This document shows, piece after piece, positions 1-7,978 of a stretch of DNA of 64,000 nt. Both the position numbers and the translations under genes were made by a program. Position 1 is the stretch's first letter. The number at the start of each line of letters is the position of its first letter. Under the pieces are notes generated by a model. That model saw nothing but the letters and a program-made list of their open reading frames with translations. It was not told the DNA's origin and made no database searches. Source of the DNA: Hyphomicrobiales bacterium (lineage in GTDB: Bacteria > Pseudomonadota > Alphaproteobacteria > Rhizobiales > Rhizobiaceae). The stretch is from NCBI GenBank assembly GCA_900468805.1, contig UEIF01000038.1:51138-115137 (forward strand). Reading direction: 5' to 3'.

Positions 1-135
1 AAGGATCCCCACGGCGGCTTCAGCGATACGGAGTGGACGAATTTCTCGGCACTGGTCGCCTTGAAGCCGGATCAGATCACCACGGACGAAGCCCTGGCGA
101 CCGAGCGGGCATGGCTGAAACGCATGGCAGGCTGA
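1..135 (+). CDS. C-terminal end of an unidentified protein (partial)
   Basis: The frame is open from the first base and ends at a TGA at 133-135, giving the last 44 residues of a protein whose start lies outside the window. The visible tail is soluble-looking, contains the string DPHGGFSDTEW, and ends in an amphipathic ERAWLKRMAG helix. I recognise no family. It converges directly on the inositol-phosphatase gene, whose stop codon begins at the next base. Confidence 0.55.
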   Translation, partial: KDPHGGFSDTEWTNFSALVALKPDQITTDEALATERAWLKRMAG

Positions 136-951
136 TCAGCCCGCCAATCCCTCGAACTCGACGAGGAAAGCGAATTCTTCTGCCAATCCAGGCGAATGGG
201 CGATGACAGGGCCGCCATGCTGCAGCAGTCTGTCGACTGGTGGAATGGCGACTTTAGCGCCAGCCTCGGCAGCGATCAGCGCACCGGCAAGCATATCCCA
301 GGCATTCAGATGCCGTTCGTAAAAGAGATCCGAAACTCCTTCCGCCACACGCACGAGATCAACTGCGGCTGCCCCCATGCGGCGATAATCCATGCCACGT
401 TCGTAGAGCCGCTTGGAGAGTGCCGCATAGTCGTCAAAACTCGTCTTGCGCGAATGACCGAGCACAACGATCGCATTGGCGGGATCGGTGGTCGGGGCGG
501 CATGGATCGGCTGGCCCTCCTTGAAGGCGCCGCAGCCGCGGATGGCGGAAAAGACCTGGTCATTGGCCGCATCATAGACCACGCCGATCTCCACCTTGCC
601 ATCGGCGACGAAGGCGATGGAAACACCCCAGTGGCGAAAACCACGGATGTAATTGGTCGTCCCGTCGATGGGATCGACGACCCAGGTGCCGGCCGAGCCT
701 GACTCACCGCCGGTTTCCTCACCCATGAACGTATCCTCAGGGAAGCGCGCCAGCAGTCCCTCGCGGATCGCCTGCTCTGCCTGCCTGTCTGCGATGGTGA
801 CGAAATCCTGCAATCCCTTATTCTCGACGTTGAGCGCGCCCGGCTTTCCTTCACGCCTGAAGCGCGCAGCCTCGCGTCCAGCGTTGCGGGCCACGTCGAT
901 TGCGACCTCCGCCCGCGCGGTCAGAGCTGAGGCATCGAATGCGGAATTCAT
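136..951 (-). CDS. Inositol monophosphatase family protein
   Basis: A 271-residue cytoplasmic Mg-dependent phosphatase of the IMPase/FIG fold. The metal-binding signatures are visible: GEE at about 77-79, DPIDGT at about 93-98 and WDM at about 218-220. Family members hydrolyse myo-inositol-1-phosphate, fructose-1,6-bisphosphate or PAP; sequence alone does not separate these. I chose the ATG at 951, which overlaps the stop of the LacI gene by one base (TGATG), rather than the TTG one codon upstream. It is the last gene of a leftward operon that also encodes an ABC importer and a glycerophosphodiesterase, which favours a sugar- or inositol-phosphate substrate produced inside the cell. The substrate is inference. 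Confidence 0.9.
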   Translation of the reverse strand: MNSAFDASALTARAEVAIDVARNAGREAARFRREGKPGALNVENKGLQDFVTIADRQAEQAIREGLLARFPEDTFMGEETGGESGSAGTWVVDPIDGTTNYIRGFRHWGVSIAFVADGKVEIGVVYDAANDQVFSAIRGCGAFKEGQPIHAAPTTDPANAIVVLGHSRKTSFDDYAALSKRLYERGMDYRRMGAAAVDLVRVAEGVSDLFYERHLNAWDMLAGALIAAEAGAKVAIPPVDRLLQHGGPVIAHSPGLAEEFAFLVEFEGLAG

Positions 952-1958
952 CAAGCAGTCCTTCTTTTGATCAGCGTCACGGGGGTAAATTCGACGCGGG
1001 CGGTCATATCCGGTTCAGCCATCCTGGACATCAGCAGATTGACCGTTTGTTCAGCCTGGAAATCGCACGGCTGGCGGATGGTCGTGAGGTCGTAGGCCGC
1101 CCAGCTTGCCTGAGGAATGTCATCATGGCCGATGATGCGGATCGGCGGCTGCTCCTCGCGGCCGTGCTCCCTCATCATCCGGTCGACCACGCCGCAAGCC
1201 ATGTAGTCATTGGCGCAGAACACGCCGTCGATGCCGAGCGAGGCAAGACCGGCGGCTGCGTCATACCCGTTCCGATAGTCGTTAACCTTCAGTTCCACCA
1301 TTCGGGGCTCAAGACCGCGTTGACGGCAGGTCATCATGAAGGCTTCGCTACGTCGCCTTGCCGTATAGGATATGGCAGGCGCGGCCATGACCGCCGGCGC
1401 CTTGACGCCGCTTTCGATGAGATGCGAGGCGGCAAGATGCCCGGCCATGCGATCGTCGGAGATGATGCGATCGACGAAGGGAATATCATCGCCCTTGTTG
1501 ATCAGCACAATCGGTACGCCTTCGGCAGCGCATTGCTCGCAGATCTCCGTCGGCGGTGCATCCGACGTGACGATGACGCCCGAGACGGCATAGTGCAGCA
1601 ACTGGCCGATGACGGTCGAGGTGTCGGCTTCCTTTGAGGTCGGCAGCAGGATCGGACGAAAGTTGCGGGCGAGCAGGACACGTGCCAGATGCTCGATCTG
1701 CAGTGTACGGAACGGATTGTCGAGACCGGCGGCGACAACGCCGACGAGATCGGAGCGCTTGTTGGTCAGGCTGCGGGCGAGATAGTTCACCCGATAGCCG
1801 AGATCCTTCGCCGCCTGATAGACCTTTTCGCGCGTCTTCGGCGAAACGCTGGCATCCGGCGTGAAGGCGCGCGAGACGGCGGCACGCGAGACGCCTGCCA
1901 CACGCGCCACGTCGAAGGACGTGACCTTTCTCGGCCCCTTGTTATCCTTGTCTGCCAT
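951..1958 (-). CDS. LacI-family transcriptional regulator
   Basis: About 335 residues. The N-terminus carries the LacI helix-turn-helix (TSFDVARVAGVSRAAVSRAF) and hinge, followed by a periplasmic-binding-protein-like effector domain (VGVVAAGLDNPF, later IIGHDDIPQASWAAYDLTTI). I prefer the ATG at 1958, which has a GGGGGTG ribosome-binding site seven bases upstream, over a GTG at 1967. The gene sits inside the operon, overlapping the end of the glycerophosphodiesterase gene by 17 bases and the phosphatase start by one. It is therefore probably a local, autoregulated repressor responding to the imported compound or its breakdown product. Inositol or a sugar phosphate is a guess. Confidence 0.92.
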   Translation of the reverse strand: MADKDNKGPRKVTSFDVARVAGVSRAAVSRAFTPDASVSPKTREKVYQAAKDLGYRVNYLARSLTNKRSDLVGVVAAGLDNPFRTLQIEHLARVLLARNFRPILLPTSKEADTSTVIGQLLHYAVSGVIVTSDAPPTEICEQCAAEGVPIVLINKGDDIPFVDRIISDDRMAGHLAASHLIESGVKAPAVMAAPAISYTARRRSEAFMMTCRQRGLEPRMVELKVNDYRNGYDAAAGLASLGIDGVFCANDYMACGVVDRMMREHGREEQPPIRIIGHDDIPQASWAAYDLTTIRQPCDFQAEQTVNLLMSRMAEPDMTARVEFTPVTLIKRRTA

Positions 1959-2715
1959 GTCTTTCACCCCCAGCGGCCGGGCGCATCAGATCGGGCAGGT
2001 CCGTACAGATGCCGAGCACCGGAAGCTTCATGATGTCGGAAAGAATGGCCGGCCGCTCCTCATGCCACAGCACGATCTCACGGCCCTCGCCGAAAGCCCG
2101 CTGCATCAGCTCTTCGCTCACAAGATCCTGCGGCCGTTCGCCGGCCCGTTCCCAGCAGAGATGCAGGATATCGGCACCGGCCTCGTCGCCCGCCGCATGC
2201 GGATCGTGGCCGACGCGGATCAACACCGAGAGCGGATAGTCGCAGCCGGCATCGCGAAGCTCGCGCACCTGTGCCGTATCGAAGGAGCCGAGGCAGGCGA
2301 AGCGCTGGTTCTTTTCGTTAAGGTGCTTCCAGCACAGAAGCCCCGTGCCCGGCGCCTTCAGTTCAATATAGAGGCCCGTATTGGTCCGCCGGCCGAGGGC
2401 TGCGACCGCCTCGAAGGTCGGAATATTGACGCCTTCGAGGGCAGCAAGTTCGGCGGCCGTCATCTCGGAAATGCTTCGGTCGATGCCGAAGACACGCTCC
2501 AGATGGTCGTCGTGGGAGACCACGACCACGCCGTCCTTGGTGAGCTGTGTGTCGAGCTCCCACATTTCCGCACCAAGTTCGGCGGCGCGCTGAAAGGCTT
2601 CGAGCGTATTTTCCCGCTCATGACCGCTCGCGCCGCGATGGCCGATGCAGAAAGGCAGATATCCCTTGTTCGAGGGCCAGCCGTACCGTTCGAAGAAAGT
2701 CGAGAAGTCACGCAT
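1942..2715 (-). CDS. Glycerophosphodiester phosphodiesterase
   Basis: A 257-residue TIM-barrel phosphodiesterase of the GDPD (UgpQ) family. The catalytic signature is intact: IGHRGASGHERENT with His26/Arg27, ELD at 53-55, and SHDD with His68. The C-terminal GICTDLPDLMRP is the usual closing motif. Known members split glycerophosphodiesters into an alcohol and glycerol-3-phosphate. There is no signal peptide, so it acts in the cytoplasm on an imported diester. It starts three bases after the ATP-binding protein gene, so the two are translationally linked. With the downstream inositol-phosphatase-family gene, the order import, diester cleavage, phosphate removal is suggested. Confidence 0.93.
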   Translation of the reverse strand: MRDFSTFFERYGWPSNKGYLPFCIGHRGASGHERENTLEAFQRAAELGAEMWELDTQLTKDGVVVVSHDDHLERVFGIDRSISEMTAAELAALEGVNIPTFEAVAALGRRTNTGLYIELKAPGTGLLCWKHLNEKNQRFACLGSFDTAQVRELRDAGCDYPLSVLIRVGHDPHAAGDEAGADILHLCWERAGERPQDLVSEELMQRAFGEGREIVLWHEERPAILSDIMKLPVLGICTDLPDLMRPAAGGERHGRQG

Positions 2716-2718
2716 CGC

Positions 2719-3768
2719 TCAGAGCCTCCGGCCTTCTTCGTCGAATACGAACACACCCTTGCTATCGATCGCCCACCTCACCTCGTCGCCAACGGTGATG
2801 TCATTGCGGACCGGCTGGATCGAGCGCAGCAGCGAGCCGCCGGCAAGCCGTACGTCGTAGAGGTTCTCGCGGCCCTGCGTTTCGGCGAAAGTGACTTTAC
2901 CGGAAACGGCGATATCGCCGGCCGGATTGAAATGTTCAGGGCGCACGCCGAGCGTCAGCTTGCTGCCCTCGGCAGCCTGGACCGAAACCGGCACGCGGAT
3001 CTCGCTTTCAGGCATCGCAAAGGTGCCATCCTTCATCACGCCGCGCAGGAAGGTGATCGGCGGGTTGCCGAGGAAACCGGCGACGAAGGCGGTGCGTGGA
3101 TCACTATACATTTCGGCCGGCGTGGCGATCTGCACAATCTCGCCTTCCTTCATAATGGCGATGCGGTCACACATGCTCATCGCTTCCACTTGATCATGGG
3201 TGACGAGGATCGCAGTGATGCCCGTCTCGCGCTGGATGCGGCGGATTTCCGAACGCATTTCAAGGCGGAGCTTGGCATCCAGGTTGGCGAGCGGCTCGTC
3301 GAGCAGCAGCACATCCGGCTTGCGGATCAGCGCGCGGGCAAGCGCCACGCGTTGCTGCTGGCCGCCGGAAAGCTGGGCTGGCCGGCGCTCCATGAGATTG
3401 CCGATCTGCACGAGGCGGGAAATGCGCTCGACCTCCTTGCGGGTATCGGCCGCATTGACGCCCTTTACCTTCAGCGGAAAGCCAATGTTCTCGGCAACCG
3501 TCATATGCGGGTAAAGCGCATAGGACTGGAAGACGACGCCGACATTGCGCATCTGGCTCGGCAGGTCGGTCACATCACGATCGCCAAAGAGGATGCGTCC
3601 GCCGGTGGGCCGGTGGATGCCGCAGACGGCAAACAGCGTCGTCGATTTGCCGCAGCCCGAGGGGCCGAGCAGCGCCAGCATCTCGCCGCTGCCGACTTCA
3701 AGTTTCATGTTCTCGATGACCTTGGTGGAGCCGAAGCTCTTCGAGAAATTGTCGAGGAGGATGCGCAT
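2719..3768 (-). CDS. ABC transporter ATP-binding protein (MalK/UgpC type)
   Basis: A 349-residue importer ATPase. Walker A GPSGCGKS is at about 35-42, the Q-loop near 81, the signature LSGGQQQR at 133-140, Walker B VLLLDEP near 153 and the switch His at 191. A C-terminal TOBE/OB domain (LTLGVRPEHF) is typical of the carbohydrate-importer CUT1 class, which includes UgpC. The ATG at 3768 is chosen because it overlaps the permease stop (TGATG) and directly precedes MRILLDNFSKSFG, the normal beginning; the longer upstream frame is a shadow of the permease gene. It energises the transporter formed with the two permeases upstream. Confidence 0.95.
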   Translation of the reverse strand: MRILLDNFSKSFGSTKVIENMKLEVGSGEMLALLGPSGCGKSTTLFAVCGIHRPTGGRILFGDRDVTDLPSQMRNVGVVFQSYALYPHMTVAENIGFPLKVKGVNAADTRKEVERISRLVQIGNLMERRPAQLSGGQQQRVALARALIRKPDVLLLDEPLANLDAKLRLEMRSEIRRIQRETGITAILVTHDQVEAMSMCDRIAIMKEGEIVQIATPAEMYSDPRTAFVAGFLGNPPITFLRGVMKDGTFAMPESEIRVPVSVQAAEGSKLTLGVRPEHFNPAGDIAVSGKVTFAETQGRENLYDVRLAGGSLLRSIQPVRNDITVGDEVRWAIDSKGVFVFDEEGRRL

Positions 3769-4616
3769 CAGCCTTTGCTCCCGCCGCCGTAGATGTTCAT
3801 GAGGTATTTGTTGAAGAGTGCGTAGGCGATCAGCACCGGAATGAGGTAGAAGAGGCCGACCGCCTTGAACATGTTGAAATCGTAATTGTTGTCGTCGGCA
3901 AGGAAGCCGGCGAGATAGACCGACAGCACCTGCACCTGATTGCCCGGTGCCAGCACCTGCGGCAGGATGAACTCGCCCCAGCCGGAGAGGAAGGAGAACA
4001 GGCCGAGCGCCATGATGCCGGGCTTGACCTGTGGTAGCACCAGGCTGCGCCAGACGCGGAAACGCGAGGCGCCGTCGACGACGCCCGCCATTTCGATTTC
4101 CCAGGGCACCGTGTCGTAGAAGCCCTTCATCAGCCAGATGCCGAGCGGCAGGTCGATCGCCGCCTTCACCAGGATCACGCCGATCAGCGAATTGTAGAGG
4201 CCGATCATCTGCAGCACGATGAAGATGGCGATGATCAGCGTCACCGACGGAAAGGCATGCAGCACCATGACGCCGGCAAGGAAGAAGCCGCGTGCCGGCA
4301 CGTTCAGCCGTGACAGCACATAGCCCGCCATCGACGAGACGATCAGCACCAGGCTGGTGGTGCAGGCCGAGAACAGCAGCGTATTCAGGGTCACGTGCCA
4401 GATGTTCGCCTTGCCTGCCGTCGTCTCCCACAGGAAGCGCCAGTGATTGAGCGTCAAGCCGGAGGGCAGCAAGGCATCCGGCTGCTTTACCGTCACAGTG
4501 TCGAGGAAGAGATAGACATACATCAGGAGCAGCGGCAGGCTGACGATGGTCAGTGCCGTTATGACAGGCCAGTTGCGGTAATTTGCCGAGGGCTGCGAGC
4601 GTTCGGCCATGGTCAA
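3768..4616 (-). CDS. ABC transporter permease (MalG/UgpE type)
   Basis: A 282-residue inner-membrane protein with about six transmembrane segments. The cytoplasmic EAA coupling motif lies at about 172-200 (EIEMAGVVDGASRFRVW followed by LP). The N-terminus is a short cytoplasmic stretch before the first membrane helix (about 17-38). It overlaps the preceding permease gene by four bases (ATGA) and the ATPase gene by one base. It forms the translocation pore with that partner for the solute delivered by the binding protein at the head of the operon. Confidence 0.94.
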   Translation of the reverse strand: MTMAERSQPSANYRNWPVITALTIVSLPLLLMYVYLFLDTVTVKQPDALLPSGLTLNHWRFLWETTAGKANIWHVTLNTLLFSACTTSLVLIVSSMAGYVLSRLNVPARGFFLAGVMVLHAFPSVTLIIAIFIVLQMIGLYNSLIGVILVKAAIDLPLGIWLMKGFYDTVPWEIEMAGVVDGASRFRVWRSLVLPQVKPGIMALGLFSFLSGWGEFILPQVLAPGNQVQVLSVYLAGFLADDNNYDFNMFKAVGLFYLIPVLIAYALFNKYLMNIYGGGSKG

Positions 4617-5914
4617 TCCTCGATCAGGGGCTTGGCGACAAGCGTGCCGTAGTTGAAGACGCGCAGATAAAGAAGCGACAGCGTCACGCCGATGACGACG
4701 AGCACCAGCGCCATGGCAGCACCCAGCCCGTATTCGAGATTGCCGGCATAGTTCCTGAGCGCGGTGTGATAGGCGGAGAGCGCCCAGACCTCGGTCGCGT
4801 TGCCCGGCCCGCCATTGGTGGCGAGCAGGATTTCATTGAAGGAGGCAAGCAACGACAGGGTCTGATAGCAGGTGACGAAGAGGATCGGCCAGCGCATCTG
4901 CGGCAGGATGATGTAACGGATCTGCTGCCAGCGCGAGGCGCCGTCGACCTCGCTCGCATAGAACTGACTCTTCGGAATGGCCTTCATCGCCGACGAGAAC
5001 ACCAGCATGCCCATCGAGGCACCGATAAAGCCGTTGATCAGCACGACGAAGAACCAAGCATTATAAGCGGTATCGAGCAGGTAGTTCTTCGGGGGGTAGC
5101 CGAACTTGCCCATCAGGATCGAAATGAAGCCGCTGTCCCAGGCGAGCCACTTCCACAGCATCACGTAGATGACGACAGGTGTGATGCGCGGCAGGAGCCA
5201 GATGCCGCGAAAGATCGAAGCCGGCGTCGGCGGCATGTAATGCGTCCAGATGGCGAGCAGCAGCGCATAACCGACGTTGAAAAGCACCAGCACCAGCGCA
5301 ACATAAAGCACGGTATTGAAAAGCACACGCGCCATGTCGGGCGAGGTGGCCATGCGTGAGAAATTGTCGGTCGTCCAGGTCCAGCCGGTATAGGTGGTCT
5401 TGGCGACGGTTTCCTTCTGCTCCGGCGTCAGCTTGAAACCCAGCGTATCAAGAGCGGAGAAGAGCTGGTCCTTGCTGTCGAAGCGGGTGTTGAGGACGGA
5501 GCGGTTGAACTGTTCGGAGATCTGCTTGACCTCGCGTGTCGAAGGTCGCTCGGCAAGATCCTTGATCATGCGCTCGACGTCGCGGCGTGCCGGGAAGACC
5601 TCGCCTGTATGTTTGGCGCGCAATTCCGCAGCAATCCCCGGCGCCATCCCGAGGCGTTCGACGGCCGTTAGGCCTGCCTCGTCGATCGTGTAGCGCGGTT
5701 CGGCCATCTCGGCGGCTATGTCGGGCATCGCCGATTTCAGCGCGATCAGGGAGTTGGGCGCGATCTGGTAGACACCGCCTGATATGCCGGTCGCGGTCGT
5801 CATGTTGGTCATCGAAAAGACGGCCGTCAGAACGACCGGCAGAAGGAAGAACAGGATGATCATGATCGCCGCAGGCGCGATCATCACCAGCCCAAGCGTT
5901 CTGGACGATTTCAT
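4613..5914 (-). CDS. ABC transporter permease (MalF/UgpA type) with enlarged periplasmic loop
   Basis: A 433-residue permease, roughly 120 residues longer than the usual 290-320. The first membrane helix is at about 7-33 and the next only at about 197-222. The intervening stretch (about 36-175) is hydrophilic and helix-rich, with strings such as PAGIAA-like and REVKQISEQFNRS segments, and should be periplasmic. The remaining part has the normal five membrane helices and an EAA motif (SEVDGASRWQQIRYIILP). E. coli MalF also has a large periplasmic loop, but between helices 3 and 4, so this is a different position. The stretch may contact the binding protein or substrate; that is inference. Confidence 0.92.
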   Translation of the reverse strand: MKSSRTLGLVMIAPAAIMIILFFLLPVVLTAVFSMTNMTTATGISGGVYQIAPNSLIALKSAMPDIAAEMAEPRYTIDEAGLTAVERLGMAPGIAAELRAKHTGEVFPARRDVERMIKDLAERPSTREVKQISEQFNRSVLNTRFDSKDQLFSALDTLGFKLTPEQKETVAKTTYTGWTWTTDNFSRMATSPDMARVLFNTVLYVALVLVLFNVGYALLLAIWTHYMPPTPASIFRGIWLLPRITPVVIYVMLWKWLAWDSGFISILMGKFGYPPKNYLLDTAYNAWFFVVLINGFIGASMGMLVFSSAMKAIPKSQFYASEVDGASRWQQIRYIILPQMRWPILFVTCYQTLSLLASFNEILLATNGGPGNATEVWALSAYHTALRNYAGNLEYGLGAAMALVLVVIGVTLSLLYLRVFNYGTLVAKPLIED

Positions 5915-5938
5915 GGGAAGTCCCTCACGGACGACGCT

Positions 5939-5968
5939 CCGAAAGGCGGCTTTTGTGCCGCCTTTCGG
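5939..5968 (-). other. Intercistronic stem-loop after binding-protein gene
   Basis: A perfect inverted repeat with 12-base arms (CCGAAAGGCGGC and its complement) around the six-base loop TTTTGT lies between the binding-protein stop at 5984 and the first permease start at 5914. No T-tract follows on the minus strand. It is more likely an mRNA-stabilising or attenuating hairpin that yields excess binding protein than a full terminator. Confidence 0.75.
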
Positions 5969-5983
5969 CTGAGTGCGTCGATC

Positions 5984-7339
5984 TTAGCGGATGACGATCT
6001 TATCGCCGAGCGCGCTCTTCAGCTCGCTCTCGGCATCGTTGACGGCGGCGTCAACAGTCTTGGCACCGGTCCAGGATGCTTCAAGGTTCTTCCACATGAT
6101 GTTCCAATATTTGCCGAAATCGGAATTGTTCGGCATCGCATTGGCATGCGGCAGCAGGCGCTCGGTGGCTTCGCGGGTCCAGCGGTCGGCCGCGTAGAAG
6201 TCGACGGTGGATTCCGACTTGGAGATGCCGAGATGAGCCGACTTGACCGCATGCAGGGCGTTGGTGCGCGGCTCGGAGGCGATCTTGACCAGTTGGGCGG
6301 CGATCTCAGTGTCTTCCTGGTCGTGACCTGCGGTCAGCAGATAGACGAGCGGGTGGGTCAGCGTGTTGGCCTTGCCGCCTTCGCCGGCGGGAATCAGCGT
6401 GAAGACCACGTTGCCAAAGAAGTCCTTGAGGCCTTCCTGATTGACGAGGCGGGCATAGTGCCAGGTGCCGCCATCCCAAATGCCGGCCTTGCCGGTGGCG
6501 ACTTCCTTCCACCACTGATCGCCCGGCATGCCGATATGATTCTTCTTGGTGACGCCGGTTTTAACGGCGTCGGCGAAGAACTGATAGGTGCGGGTCATCG
6601 CCGCCTTGTCGAAGACGAGCTTGCCACCCTCTTCCATTGTGCCGCCGAAGCTGGTGTAGAACTGCCAGTAGTCAGGGCCGTTGCTGGTACGCGGATAGAA
6701 GCCGTAGCCGGGCTGGACGAGGCCCTTGTCCTGCATCTTCTTGGCGTCTTCGAGCAGGTTCTTCATCGTGTACTTGCCGTCCTGGACACTCTGCGGCAAG
6801 GCATCGAGATCGGCATCGCTGTAACCGATCGCCTTCATGTAGGGCTTCCAGAAGAACATCGGCCGGGATTCAGCATCCTGCGGAATGCCGTAGACGGTGC
6901 CGTTATAGGAGGCAATCTGCAACAGATTTTCATAGATGTCGCTGAGCGGCCAGGAGTCGAGATCGACATAGTCCTCGATCGGAACGATGAGACCGGCCTG
7001 CGACCAGGGCGCGATGTCTTCATGGCCGCTGACGACGATGTTCGGAGCGGTCTTGGCTTCTGCGGCAAGGGTCAGCGCCTGCTTGAAATCTTCCCAGGCG
7101 GAATAGGGCTTCTTCTCGACGGTGATTTTCAGGTCTTCGCCCTTGAGGGCGGCTTCGCGCTGCAGCTGCTGGGCTGCGATCTCGATGGCGTCGAGGCGAT
7201 AGACGTCGTTCGGGCCGGTACCGCCGGCCCATACGCTGATGTGAACGTCCTTGGCAAGTGCATATGCAGAAGTCGAAGCCAGGATTGCAGCGGCGACGGC
7301 AAGGGATTTCAGTGTCGGCAAAAGAGTCATCTTCTTCAT
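5984..7339 (-). CDS. ABC transporter solute-binding protein (family 1)
   Basis: A periplasmic binding protein of about 451 residues. A signal peptide is clear: basic start MKKMTLLPTLK, hydrophobic core SLAVAAAILAS, then cleavage near AYALA-KD. The mature part begins DVHISVWAGG, as in carbohydrate and glycerol-phosphate binding proteins of the MalE/UgpB class. The GTG at 7411 would add residues before the signal peptide, so it is unlikely. The ATG at 7339 has a GGGGAG directly against it; the next ATG at 7330 has that same site at better spacing and may be the true start. It is the first gene of the operon and defines the imported ligand, which sequence does not reveal. Confidence 0.93.
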   Translation of the reverse strand: MKKMTLLPTLKSLAVAAAILASTSAYALAKDVHISVWAGGTGPNDVYRLDAIEIAAQQLQREAALKGEDLKITVEKKPYSAWEDFKQALTLAAEAKTAPNIVVSGHEDIAPWSQAGLIVPIEDYVDLDSWPLSDIYENLLQIASYNGTVYGIPQDAESRPMFFWKPYMKAIGYSDADLDALPQSVQDGKYTMKNLLEDAKKMQDKGLVQPGYGFYPRTSNGPDYWQFYTSFGGTMEEGGKLVFDKAAMTRTYQFFADAVKTGVTKKNHIGMPGDQWWKEVATGKAGIWDGGTWHYARLVNQEGLKDFFGNVVFTLIPAGEGGKANTLTHPLVYLLTAGHDQEDTEIAAQLVKIASEPRTNALHAVKSAHLGISKSESTVDFYAADRWTREATERLLPHANAMPNNSDFGKYWNIMWKNLEASWTGAKTVDAAVNDAESELKSALGDKIVIR

Positions 7340-7407
7340 CTCCCCAGAAGAGCAGTGTGAGGCCTCTTGACGGGTCATCACTGGTGTTGATGGCCGTTCC
7401 GATAACC

Positions 7408-7421
7408 CCACGAAAACGTGG
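7408..7421. promoter_or_regulatory. Candidate operator dyad CCACG-AAAA-CGTGG
   Basis: A perfect 5-4-5 inverted repeat lies about 70 bases upstream of the binding-protein start. A second, imperfect palindrome centred on CACGTG (7466-7481, flanked by AAAATT on both sides) lies further upstream. Either could be the binding site of the operon's own LacI-type regulator. No footprint evidence is available. Confidence 0.4.
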
Positions 7422-7537
7422 CGTATCCCGCTCTAGGGGGCGAACGTAACGACCGAATGACAAAATTGAGCACGTGTGCAAAATTATTATGACGATGTTC
7501 TCGGCGCGGTCAATTCCCTATCAAAAGGCGAGGCCAA

Positions 7538-7557
7538 ATGCCGATGAAAATCGGCAT
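7538..7557. other. Perfect hairpin with GAAA tetraloop
   Basis: Eight-base arms ATGCCGAT and ATCGGCAT enclose GAAA when read on the plus strand, a stable GNRA-type tetraloop. It stands alone in the gap, has no downstream T-tract, and may be part of a 5' leader or a small RNA. Its function is unknown. Confidence 0.45.
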
Positions 7558-7708
7558 CGAAGAGTTCTGAGGCGACGTCGAGAGCCGCAACATGGCCCCG
7601 CCGCCATCACGCCATCTCCTCTTCGAAGAGTTCGAAATCGCGCTCTTGCCTGTATTTTCGCAATCGGCTAATAATTGCGGCGGAGCCGTTCAACAATGGA
7701 GGCGTGCA

Positions 7709-7978
7709 ATGACAGATATTTCTTCATCCAACGCCTCTTTGGCATAGGCCTTCGAAGCTCCAACCCTCGATCATATCCGAGATCTTTCAAGCTTCACCAT
7801 CCAGAGATGGCATTCGTTTCGCACGCAGCGTCTGGGCGGTGATGTCCGCGCTATGTCTCTGCGCACATTCAGCTTGAAAGAAGGGCGGCTCAGAATTCTG
7901 ACCGCTGGTGATCATGACCAATCAACATGCCGGCGAAAGCCTGACGGCATCCATGAGCGAGCTTTGCTCGCGATTTAG
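7709..7978 (+). pseudogene. Interrupted short reading frame with strong ribosome-binding site
   Basis: An ATG at 7709 follows a very good GGAGG site (spacing six), but the frame encodes only MTDISSSNASLA before a TAG at 7745. Beyond that stop the same frame stays open for about 76 more codons to a TAG at 7976 and contains LSSFTIQRWHSFRTQR, reminiscent of the basic helix of DUF1127 proteins. I interpret this tentatively as a small DUF1127-type gene broken by a nonsense mutation. It could also be a real 12-residue leader peptide or coincidence. Confidence 0.25.

Larger units (their letters stand above)
7340..7707. other. Intergenic region, promoter of the leftward ABC/GDPD operon
   Basis: About 370 bases without a convincing gene. 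It holds the two candidate operator palindromes (7408-7421 and 7466-7481) and an ATGCCGAT hairpin at 7538-7557. Short open frames here have poor start context and no recognisable protein features. Confidence 0.5.

Noticed and set aside
1861..3792. A 640-codon open frame opposite the GDPD and ATPase genes
   Set aside because: The minus-strand proteins have intact catalytic motifs; the plus-strand frame is a high-GC shadow.
2719..4431. Extending the ATP-binding protein upstream to 4431
   Set aside because: The added part lies over the permease gene in another frame and is low-complexity; the normal start is at 3768.
7474..7671. A 65-codon gene in the promoter gap
   Set aside because: No ribosome-binding site, Arg/Pro-rich composition and overlap with operator-like palindromes and a hairpin.
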